64,000 nucleotides of DNA, taken from positions 124,001 through 188,000 of the forward strand of contig NZ_JAAAMV010000003.1 in assembly GCF_009909185.1 (NCBI RefSeq). Reading direction: 5' to 3'. Below the pieces are notes generated by a model. That model worked only from the letters and a program-made list of their open reading frames with translations. It searched no databases and was not told the origin of the DNA. The translations under genes and the position numbers were made by a program. This document shows, one piece after another, positions 15,612-23,800 of this stretch (positions within the stretch are counted from its first letter, which is position 1; each line of letters opens with the position of its first letter). Source of the DNA: Paenibacillus glycinis (GTDB lineage: Bacteria; Bacillota; Bacilli; Paenibacillales; Paenibacillaceae).

Positions 15612-17642
15612 TCACGCTTGCAGGAAATTGCCCCAGTTGCTGTCCAGCACTTCCGCTTCGTGCATGCTCACCTGGAACTGCAGCTTGCTCAACTGCTGCC
15701 GTCCGATGTTGCCCTGCCGGTACTCCAGCTGCAGCGCCTCCCGCTCGGCCTGGAGCGACAGCATCCGAAGCAGCTGAACCTGCTCCTCCTGGACGTCCAT
15801 CGGATCCGGCGCCGCGAGCCGGTTGTTGAGCGTGTTGATCATCTGGCGGTAATGCCCGCACACCCGGCTGACGGTCGAATCGGCGCAGGTCTCGTTCACC
15901 TGCAGCTTGTCGAGCGCGTACGCGGCGGTCGCGATCCGCAGCTTGATGAACGATTTGCGGTCCTTCGCCCTCAGGCTGTCGTACAGCCTGCGCTTGGCCG
16001 GCTGGAACACGGCAAGGACTTTGTTCAAGAGCGCGTAGAGCAGCAGATAGAACACATGGAACCGGTTCGAGAAGACCATCTCGACGCGGCGGAACACGTT
16101 TTGCAGCACGACCGCTTCCTCCTGGTCGATCTCCCCCTGCTCCTTCAGCTGCTGCATGAATCTGCGTTCCTCGGCGATGCCGAGCTGACGCAGGTACATC
16201 TCTTCCTCGCGGGACTTGCGCGAGAGCATCTCGTATTTGGTCCGCTTCACGTCCGACAGCCGTTCGTCGTTCGCCGCGATGACGATCGCCGCGGAGTGGG
16301 TGTTGGAATCGTCGATCGCCAGGCGAACGGCCTGATTGGCCGCCTTGATCGCCAAGATCTGGGCGCGCAGCTCCAATTCCCGCTGGCGCGCCTCCTCGTT
16401 CGTATCCGGCGACTCCGCCAGCAGCGGCAGCGCGATGCTGGCCACCGCCAGCGAGACGAGGATGACGCCCGCGGCGATAAACAGCATGAGGTCCCGTTCC
16501 GGGAAGGGGCCGCCGCTGCCGAGCGCGAACGGAATCGTGAACGCCCCGGCCAGCGTGACCGCGCCCCGGACCCCGGACAGCGACGTCAGGACGATCGCCC
16601 GCCAATCGTAGCTCCGGCTGCCGAGCGGTTTGGTCAGCCGCTCCGACAACGTGAGCCACGCGAAGCGAAGGGCGAGCAGCAGCGCATAGATGAGCAGCAC
16701 GTTCACGATCGCGCTGAAATTATCGTAAGCCCGGTTGCTGAAGATGCTGTGGGCGATATCGGGAAGCTGCAGGCCGAGCAGCACGAACACCAGCCCGTTC
16801 ATGATGAACAAAATGACGTTCCACGTAATCTCCGAGACGAATTTCTGCTCGATCGACGTGAAGCCGGAGCGGTCCTGCTCGATCGCATGCAGGATGCCGC
16901 CGGCCACGGCCGCCAGAATCCCCGACAAGCCCAGATGCTCCGCGACGTAGAACAGGATGAACGGGGTCACGATCTGAATCAGCACGTGAACCGATACGTC
17001 CTCGATGCCGAACCGGCGCAAGGCCATGCGCGCCCAGATGATGGCGAGCGCGAGCGCCCCGCCGAGCAGCAGGCCGCCGAGCGAGATGACGAGGAAGCTC
17101 CAGGACGCGTGCCAAAACGAGAAGACGCCCGTTACCGCCGCGGCGATGGCGAACTTGAACGCGACGAGCCCGGAGGCGTCGTTCATCAGCGACTCGCCCT
17201 CGAGCAGCCGTTGGATGTTGGACGGCAGCCGGACGCGCGAGGCGATGGCCGAGACGGCGACCGCGTCCGTCGGCGAGAGAATGGCGGCCAGCGCGAAGGC
17301 CGCCGCGAGCGGGATGACCGGAATCAGCGCGTGGATGAAATAACCGCCCGCGAAGACCGTGACGAATACGAGGCCGACGGCCAGCAGCACGATCGGAAGC
17401 TTGAGCTCCCAGAGCTCGTCCCTCGGCGTCCGTTTACCGTCGTTGAACAGCAGCGGCGCGATGAACAGCATGAAGAACAGCTCCGGCTCCAAGGAAACAT
17501 GGAAATGCCACGGCAAATAAACGACCGCTCCCCCAAGGGCCATCTGAACGACGGGCAGCGGAATGAACGGCGCCATCCGCTGCAGGACCTGCGAGACGGC
17601 AAGCAGCAGCAACAAGACGAGCACGACCAGAAATAATTGCAT
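15612..17642 (-). CDS. CPA1-family Na+/H+ antiporter with long cytoplasmic tail
   Basis: The 676-residue protein has about twelve transmembrane segments in residues 1-400 and a charged cytoplasmic tail of about 270 residues. CPA1 hallmarks are ALAAILSPTDAVAVSAIA and LEGESLMNDASGLVAFKF, where the aspartates carry the exchanged ions. It would swap cytoplasmic Na+ (or K+) for protons. The tail is rich in Arg, Glu and Gln helices, as in NhaP-type proteins with regulatory tails. It stands alone with its own terminator. Confidence 0.9.
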   Translation of the reverse strand: MQLFLVVLVLLLLLAVSQVLQRMAPFIPLPVVQMALGGAVVYLPWHFHVSLEPELFFMLFIAPLLFNDGKRTPRDELWELKLPIVLLAVGLVFVTVFAGGYFIHALIPVIPLAAAFALAAILSPTDAVAVSAIASRVRLPSNIQRLLEGESLMNDASGLVAFKFAIAAAVTGVFSFWHASWSFLVISLGGLLLGGALALAIIWARMALRRFGIEDVSVHVLIQIVTPFILFYVAEHLGLSGILAAVAGGILHAIEQDRSGFTSIEQKFVSEITWNVILFIMNGLVFVLLGLQLPDIAHSIFSNRAYDNFSAIVNVLLIYALLLALRFAWLTLSERLTKPLGSRSYDWRAIVLTSLSGVRGAVTLAGAFTIPFALGSGGPFPERDLMLFIAAGVILVSLAVASIALPLLAESPDTNEEARQRELELRAQILAIKAANQAVRLAIDDSNTHSAAIVIAANDERLSDVKRTKYEMLSRKSREEEMYLRQLGIAEERRFMQQLKEQGEIDQEEAVVLQNVFRRVEMVFSNRFHVFYLLLYALLNKVLAVFQPAKRRLYDSLRAKDRKSFIKLRIATAAYALDKLQVNETCADSTVSRVCGHYRQMINTLNNRLAAPDPMDVQEEQVQLLRMLSLQAEREALQLEYRQGNIGRQQLSKLQFQVSMHEAEVLDSNWGNFLQA

Positions 17643-17783
17643 GGCAGTTCACTCCGACGTTCGAATTTGGTAATCGAGCTATGCCAAGTTCACCCAAGGC
17701 AGCTCTCCCGTTTTCAGGATACCCCGTTCATTATAACTCAAAACGCGTCCGCAACGCCTGCTTCGCCCGGCTGCCAATCCGCA

Positions 17784-17820
17784 CGAACAAGCAAGGGCAG
17801 GCTATGCCCTTGCTTGTTCG
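17784..17820 (-). terminator. 15-bp perfect hairpin after the giant surface-protein gene, no U tract
   Basis: CGAACAAGCAAGGGC (17784-17798) pairs fully with GCCCTTGCTTGTTCG (17806-17820) around a 7-base loop. It begins 26 bases after the stop codon at 17846. Its position suggests transcription end or message protection, but no run of T follows on either strand. Confidence 0.55.
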
Positions 17821-17845
17821 CCTCCTAGGACGAGGCTTGCCGAAT

Positions 17846-20800
17846 TCACTTGACGTCCGTCATGTCGTAAAGCCGGATTTGCCCGTTAAGAAACCGGCCG
17901 TACGCGACGAGCGCGTACATGGCCTGATCCGTTGCCATCGGATCCACCTGTCCCGGTTCGGCCCCGCCGTTGCCGGTTGCGCCCGCCTTCACGTGGTAGA
18001 ATCCGCCGTCCTGCGCCGCGAAGCCGAGCAAGGCCTCCAAGGCCGAATGACCGTTTTTCACGAAGCGCGCGTCCTTCTCCGGATCGATGCCGAGACCGGT
18101 CAACGCGACGACGACCTGCGCGGCGCTCTCCGCGTTCTCCGCGCCCAAGCTGGCATAGCCGCCGTCCGAGTTTTGCGCCTTGGCCAACCAAGCAATTCCG
18201 CGGTCGACCGCCGCCCGCGCGTCGGGGTTGGTCGCACAATAAGGCGTCAACCCTTGGATCGCCATCGACGTCACGTCGGGATCCGGTCCGTCCGCGTCTT
18301 CCCCGAGCGCCCATCCGCCGCCCGGGATCTCCCGCTTCAGGATGAAGTCGATCAACAGCTCCCTGGTCGTCTGCGTCTTGACGCCCGGAACGACGGGAAT
18401 GTCGTACTGCTTGCTGTCCAGCGCGATCAGCGCGAAGATCGGACCGTTGATGCCCTGCTTCGTCACGGCGCCGAAGTCGGCGAGCGGCTTCAATAGATTG
18501 TAGCCCGCTACGCTTTCGACCCCTCGCCCGATCGAAGACAGCGCCAAGATGACGCGATCGTATTCCGTGTATTTGACGGCGTGGAGGACGCCCGACTTTT
18601 CCTTCAGCGTCTTCTCCAGATTGGCGTAGTACTTCGCGTAATACGCCTCGGGAACCTGGCGTCCCGAACGCGCCAAGCCGAACACGGTCCATTCGCCGCC
18701 GAGCGTGCCCACGACCGGGTCCGCAATCGTCTTCAGCTGGAAGGCGGCCGTTGCCGCGATTTGTTTCTCGACCGCATGCAGGCGTCCGTCATCCGATTGG
18801 CCGCCCTGTTCCCCGCTGCCGGATCTGGCGTCGAATGCCCGCATCGCCACGACCGCCGCCATCTCCCGCGTGACGGGAGCTTTCGGCAGGAACAGTTTGT
18901 CCTGCCCCACCATGATCCCTTTGGAAACGACCGCTTGCACGTATGGTTTCGCCCACGCGGCTGCCTGATCCATATCGTTGGGCGCGTCCGACGACGCGAT
19001 CGTCTCGATGCCAAGCGCTTTCGCCAGGATAACGGCCATCTGCTCGCGCGTGATCGTATCGTTCGGACGGAAGAGATGGTCGGCGTATCCGGTAACGAAC
19101 CCGGATTGGGACGCGGCGTTCACGTACGGATAGTACCATGCGTCCCAAGGGACGTCCTTGAAATCGCCTGTCTTGGCGCCGTTCGCGCTCAGCTCCAATA
19201 CGGAAACCATCAACTTGGCGAACTCGGCCCGCGTAATCGAGGCTTTCGGATTCAGCTTGCCGCCGCTGCCCTGGATGAAGCCTTTCTGGGTCGCTTTCCC
19301 CACGGCTCCATAAGCCCAAGACGCAATGCGGTCCGCATCCGAGTACAGCTTGCCTAGATCGAAGGTGCCGTTCGCGTCGCCCGGCGCCGGATTCGCGAGG
19401 GAATACGTTACGAATGAGGTGAAGTGGTTCGTCTTGATGATCAGGTCGCCGTCCTTCGCGAAAGCGTAGGCGAATTTATCCTTGCCTTTCGCGGCTTCGG
19501 CGCCGTCGGCCTCGGAGCCGTATACCGTGATCGGCGTGAAGGCCTTCCCCTCGATGAAGCCGGCGAGCTGCCCCTTGCCGCCCTTGATCGTCAGCGTCAC
19601 GGGCTTGTCGAAGACGACCGATTGATCCGGCGATCCCATTGCGAAAGCGTGGCTTACCGTTCCCAGCCGATCGTCGGCGTTCAGACCGCCTTGAATGAGC
19701 GCCTTCAGCGCGGCGCCCGCATCCAGGTCCGTCAGCAGTTCGATGCTCGCGCGGCCGTATTTTAGCGCCGTGCCCTTGTCGATCAGCAGCGACAGCTGGC
19801 CTTTCGTCGCGGCGATCATCGGAATGTCATCCTTGACCTCGTCCAGATTCAGCACGACCTTCGGCTTCACGGCCGGAATCGTGATCGTGACGGCATCGGT
19901 ATTCATCGCTTTCGTAATCGTAATGACGTGGTCCTTCGCGATATCGCCCGGCACGGCGATAACAGTCTTCTCCCCGTCGCCGCCGGGCGCATTTCCGCCG
20001 GAGCCTCCGCCGCCCGTCCCTCCATCTGCCGGGTCGTCGTCGCCCGGATCGCCTTCGTCCGGATCGGATTGATCGGGAGCTCCAATGTCCTTGCCCAGGT
20101 TCGTCGTGTACCGCCATTGAATGCTGTCTCCGTCGTGCAGCAGGTACTTGCTCGCCCCGTAGTTCGGATACGTGCCGTTGACGTTGTACATCCATCCGCT
20201 GTATTGGCCGTGATCGAATTCGCCGTCGCCGTCGATGGATTGGACGTACACGCTGTCGTACTGCGCGTTGAATTCGAATGCGAACGGAATGCCCTTGGCG
20301 TTCAATTCCCGCTGCAGTACGGTCCACACGGTATCCCCGGACTGCAGCTCGAGACTCTCGGGCGCGATTACGTAGCCTTTATCGATCGTCTGCTTGTCGA
20401 TCGACAGCGTCACATGGCTTGTCGGCGGGGGACCGCCGCCGCCCGGCGTACCGGTCGCGCTTGTTGCATATGCGGCGAAGTCCGTAAAGTGGTTCGTGCG
20501 GACGATCAAATCATTGCCGTCCTCGTACGAGTACTCGTTCAGGCCGCTGGCGCTTCCGGCCGCATCGTCGGCGAATTTCCGAATCGCCTTCGCCGTCCCT
20601 TTGCTTACGAATGCCGCATTCTTTCCTTTCATGCCCGCGAACGAAAGCGTTACGAACCGATCGAACGTCACGGGATCGGCGCCGCCCATCATAACCGCCT
20701 TGGCAATGGAATCGAGCTTATAGCCGCTCGGCACGATAGCGCCTATTTGACCTGCGAGCGTTGCGTCCGCCGGATCCAGCGTCGTCAATATTTCAAGCGC

Positions 20801-23002
20801 CGCCGCATCGCCGCTCAGGATTTGCGCGCCCTTCGGAATCTGCAAGGCAACGCCGCCTTTATCCGCCTTGATCCCGGGAAGCGCGGTATTCGCCGCCGCG
20901 TCGATCCGCACCTTCGATTCCGGCGCGTCGGCGATATGGATCGTGAAGTCCTTGTTGCCGTCATAGGCATAAATCGGAATCGTGTAATCATGATCGCCTG
21001 CCGGGATGTCGATGACCGGCTCGAATCCGTCCGGCGGCGTCACGACGACCTCCCTGGCATCCCGCATATCATAGAGGCGATTTTGGCCGTACAACATGCG
21101 CTTGAACGCGACGAGCGCGTACGTGCCTTGATCGGTCGCCAGCGCGTCTACCCTTCCGCTCGCCGTATGCTTGAAGCCGCCGTCCGGAACGGCGAAGGCC
21201 AGCAGCGCGTCTACCGCGGAATAACCGTTCTTGACGAACCGCGGATCGGAGGAAGGATCGATGTTCAGGCCCGACAGCGCGACGACGACCTGCGCGATGC
21301 TCTCGGAGTTCACGGAGCCGAGCGCCGCGTAGCCGCCGGACGCGGTCTGGACCTTGGAGAGCCAAGCAAGCGCGCGGTCCGCCGCTTCCCGGACGGTGTC
21401 GCTATCGGCGTAATACGGCGTCAGCGCCTGCAGCGCCATCGCGGTCAGGTCCACGTCGGCGACCGTCGTCCCGAAGCCCCATCCGCCCGCGTCGGGCGTG
21501 CCTTTCTTGACCTCGCGCTGCACGATGTAATCGATCAGCTTCTCTCGCGTCGCCTGCGTTTTCCCTGCGCTCGCCGCAGGGAAATCGAAGCGGTTGGCGT
21601 CCATCGCGATCAGCGCGAAGATCGGTCCGTTGATGCCCTGCTTGACGTCGTAATCGAAGTCGGAGAGCGCTTGGGTCATATCGTAGCCCGCGAATTTCCG
21701 GGGATCCTTGCCGATCGAAGCGAGTCCCAGGATCAGCCGCGAATGCTCCGTGCTCTTGCTCGGATCGAGCACGCCGCCGTTCTTGGCCATCAGCGCGCCG
21801 GCGCTGCTCGCGGCGTTCGCGTAATACGTGCCGTAATAGCCGTCGGGAACGGCATAATTGGCCCGCGCCAGCGACAGGACGGACCATTCTCCGCCAAGCG
21901 TGCCGAAGGTCGGATTCGTAACCTTGTTCAAAATATAGGCGAGGTTCTTGTCCAACTGCGCGCTTGCAATCTGCTGAACGTCGTAATACACCGTGAAGGA
22001 TTGCTTCGCCTGATTGCCGGCGGCATCGGTCGCCATGACGACGATCGTATTCTCGCCGGCGATCAGATTGGCCGTGTACGTGCCGCCCGTTCCCGTCAGC
22101 ACCGCGCCGTTCAGCGTCACGACCGGAACGATGCCCGGCGTGACGTTATCCGTAGCCCCCGCTTGGAAGCTGAGCTGTTTGGCTGCCGATTCGGCTTGAT
22201 CCGTCAGGCCCTGGATCGTCAGAACCGGCCGGACCACGTCCAGGTTCATCTCCGTGCCAAGGTCGGCAAGCGCCCGATCGACGCTCTCTTGGCTGCTTTC
22301 CATATTCCCGAGCACGTCGTACGAGTGCTCGTAAGCCGCGTCGATCTCCGGATCGGCCAGCAGCGCCGCCTTATCCGCCGCGCTGTTGACGGTCGCGACG
22401 AGCGCCGTCAGATCGTCTTTGTTCGCAGCATGAAAGGAGCCGCCGGGATTATAATCGGAACCGCCGAGATCGCTGCCGAAGCCGAATACCGTGAATTGGG
22501 TCCGGACGACATCGCCGTTCGACGGATGATAGTCCGTGAAGCCGACGTTCGGGAAGACGTTATTGACCGCGTACATCCAGCCGGACATGGGCGTATAATC
22601 GAATTCCCCGAGCCAGTCGGGGTCCTTCTTGTCGCCGATCTCGCTGTTCCCCTCCGCGACCATGTCGAGGATATACTGCGGGATATGCGTTTCAGCCGTT
22701 GCATCCTTGACCTTGGCCAAGTAAAACGCGCTGGTGATCTCTCCCGTGTGCGCGATGTTTTCTGCTCCCAGCGCGCGCGTCAGCACGGCGGCGCCGTTCT
22801 CTCCCGCATAGAACGGGACCTTCGCCGGTTCGAAGTAATAGCCTTGCCCGAGCGTGAATTTCTCCACGGACAGGGTAATGTATCCTTCCGGCGTTCCTCC
22901 CGCTTGCTCCGCATCCGCGTATGCCCGCGTCCCGCTTGCGGAGAACATGGAGACGATGAGGCCGACGACAAGCAGCCATGCAATGATTCGATTGTTTCTC
23001 AC
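17846..23002 (-). CDS. S-layer-anchored transcobalamin/intrinsic-factor-like protein (two DUF4430 domains, two alpha-toroids, three SLH)
   Basis: The 1718-residue secreted protein has a signal peptide (1-30). DUF4430 domain 1 is at about 41-180 (GWMYAVNNVFPN). An Ig-like domain follows at 255-341 and an alpha/alpha-toroid at 343-646 (QGINGPIFALIAMD). A beta-rich module ending NHFTDF is at 650-848, then DUF4430 domain 2 at 863-975 (GWMYNVNGTYPNYG). A second beta-rich module ending NHFTSF is at 1012-1202. Three SLH repeats lie at 1213-1392, and a second toroid at 1408-1714. DUF4430 is the bacterial relative of the C-terminal domain of transcobalamin, and toroids form its N-terminal domain. As last gene of a cobalamin-riboswitch operon next to ECF importer genes, it probably captures corrinoids at the cell wall. 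Start is GTG with a GGAAAGGAAG site. Ligand binding is inferred, not shown; the toroids could be annotated as prenyltransferase/terpene-cyclase-like without such activity. Confidence 0.85.
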   Translation of the reverse strand: MRNNRIIAWLLVVGLIVSMFSASGTRAYADAEQAGGTPEGYITLSVEKFTLGQGYYFEPAKVPFYAGENGAAVLTRALGAENIAHTGEITSAFYLAKVKDATAETHIPQYILDMVAEGNSEIGDKKDPDWLGEFDYTPMSGWMYAVNNVFPNVGFTDYHPSNGDVVRTQFTVFGFGSDLGGSDYNPGGSFHAANKDDLTALVATVNSAADKAALLADPEIDAAYEHSYDVLGNMESSQESVDRALADLGTEMNLDVVRPVLTIQGLTDQAESAAKQLSFQAGATDNVTPGIVPVVTLNGAVLTGTGGTYTANLIAGENTIVVMATDAAGNQAKQSFTVYYDVQQIASAQLDKNLAYILNKVTNPTFGTLGGEWSVLSLARANYAVPDGYYGTYYANAASSAGALMAKNGGVLDPSKSTEHSRLILGLASIGKDPRKFAGYDMTQALSDFDYDVKQGINGPIFALIAMDANRFDFPAASAGKTQATREKLIDYIVQREVKKGTPDAGGWGFGTTVADVDLTAMALQALTPYYADSDTVREAADRALAWLSKVQTASGGYAALGSVNSESIAQVVVALSGLNIDPSSDPRFVKNGYSAVDALLAFAVPDGGFKHTASGRVDALATDQGTYALVAFKRMLYGQNRLYDMRDAREVVVTPPDGFEPVIDIPAGDHDYTIPIYAYDGNKDFTIHIADAPESKVRIDAAANTALPGIKADKGGVALQIPKGAQILSGDAAALEILTTLDPADATLAGQIGAIVPSGYKLDSIAKAVMMGGADPVTFDRFVTLSFAGMKGKNAAFVSKGTAKAIRKFADDAAGSASGLNEYSYEDGNDLIVRTNHFTDFAAYATSATGTPGGGGPPPTSHVTLSIDKQTIDKGYVIAPESLELQSGDTVWTVLQRELNAKGIPFAFEFNAQYDSVYVQSIDGDGEFDHGQYSGWMYNVNGTYPNYGASKYLLHDGDSIQWRYTTNLGKDIGAPDQSDPDEGDPGDDDPADGGTGGGGSGGNAPGGDGEKTVIAVPGDIAKDHVITITKAMNTDAVTITIPAVKPKVVLNLDEVKDDIPMIAATKGQLSLLIDKGTALKYGRASIELLTDLDAGAALKALIQGGLNADDRLGTVSHAFAMGSPDQSVVFDKPVTLTIKGGKGQLAGFIEGKAFTPITVYGSEADGAEAAKGKDKFAYAFAKDGDLIIKTNHFTSFVTYSLANPAPGDANGTFDLGKLYSDADRIASWAYGAVGKATQKGFIQGSGGKLNPKASITRAEFAKLMVSVLELSANGAKTGDFKDVPWDAWYYPYVNAASQSGFVTGYADHLFRPNDTITREQMAVILAKALGIETIASSDAPNDMDQAAAWAKPYVQAVVSKGIMVGQDKLFLPKAPVTREMAAVVAMRAFDARSGSGEQGGQSDDGRLHAVEKQIAATAAFQLKTIADPVVGTLGGEWTVFGLARSGRQVPEAYYAKYYANLEKTLKEKSGVLHAVKYTEYDRVILALSSIGRGVESVAGYNLLKPLADFGAVTKQGINGPIFALIALDSKQYDIPVVPGVKTQTTRELLIDFILKREIPGGGWALGEDADGPDPDVTSMAIQGLTPYCATNPDARAAVDRGIAWLAKAQNSDGGYASLGAENAESAAQVVVALTGLGIDPEKDARFVKNGHSALEALLGFAAQDGGFYHVKAGATGNGGAEPGQVDPMATDQAMYALVAYGRFLNGQIRLYDMTDVK

Positions 23003-23071
23003 GAATTTCTCTTCCTTTCCCTTCCATCGCGTTCGCGCATGGGCAGTGTCCGAACAATTTGACTTCGAGCG

Positions 23072-23800
23072 CTAAGGCTCGATAAGGCCGTATTTGACTT
23101 TGGTCCGATCCAGCTTCTCGATCATCGGGCGCGAGAGGAAGAACAGGAACAGCACCGTGGCGACCGCGTGCACCGAGTCGAACCAGAAGCCGGAGGCGTA
23201 GGAGGCCAGCAGCGCTTCCTTCGTCAGGACCGGATCGAACATCATGACCGATCCGATGTTGATGATGCCGCCATAGACGACGAGCGTCGACAAGCCGCCG
23301 AAAACGCAAAGGGAAATCCGCGAGCGCTTCAGCCAGCCCTTCTTGTACAGCACGCCCGCGATGAATCCGATGATGCCGAAGCAGAACATCTGCCAAGGCG
23401 TCCATGGCCCCTGCCCGAAAAAAAAGTTCGAGACGAACCCCGACGCCGCGCCGACGAGAAATCCCGCTTCCCCGCCGAAGCAGACGCCGGCGATGATGAC
23501 GATCGCGACGACGGGTTTGAACTCCGGCAGCATGAAGAATGCGGCCCTGCCGGCGACGGCGATGGCGGCCAGCACGGCGATGACGATCAGCTCGCGGGCC
23601 TGCGGCTTGCGGCGCTCGAAGACCAGGGCGAACGGGATCATCGTGTACAGCACGATCAGCAGGCTGACGAACAGGTATTTGCGGTCGTTCAGGGCGAAGA
23701 TCCCGAGCAGCATCGTCGCCGGTATGACGACGAGGATAAGCGCCGCCGCAAGGAGCGTGCGCCGGGTCAAGCGCCGGTCGGTCAGCGGCTGTCGTCGCAT
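23072..23800 (-). CDS. ECF transporter substrate-binding membrane subunit (S component), probable cobalamin type
   Basis: The 242-residue hydrophobic protein has about six transmembrane helices and the segment AASGFVSNFFFGQGPWTPWQMF, typical of a group of ECF S components. It sits between the EcfA fusion and the surface protein, downstream of a cobalamin riboswitch, so cobalamin or a precursor is the likely substrate. ATG 23800 is chosen over in-frame upstream codons, because those residues are Arg-rich and overlap the ATPase gene. The real overlap is 19 bases. Another vitamin cannot be ruled out from the sequence alone. Confidence 0.82.
   Translation of the reverse strand: MRRQPLTDRRLTRRTLLAAALILVVIPATMLLGIFALNDRKYLFVSLLIVLYTMIPFALVFERRKPQARELIVIAVLAAIAVAGRAAFFMLPEFKPVVAIVIIAGVCFGGEAGFLVGAASGFVSNFFFGQGPWTPWQMFCFGIIGFIAGVLYKKGWLKRSRISLCVFGGLSTLVVYGGIINIGSVMMFDPVLTKEALLASYASGFWFDSVHAVATVLFLFFLSRPMIEKLDRTKVKYGLIEP

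Noticed and set aside
17846-23002. Annotation of the toroid domains as active terpene cyclase or prenyltransferase
   Set aside because: The DxDD-type catalytic motif is not seen and the protein is secreted with DUF4430 and SLH domains; a binding role fits better.
19928-23062. A 1044-codon open frame on the plus strand opposite the giant surface protein
   Set aside because: Composition is Arg/Val/Asp-rich with no recognisable domain. The minus-strand frame has signal peptide, SLH and DUF4430 domains.
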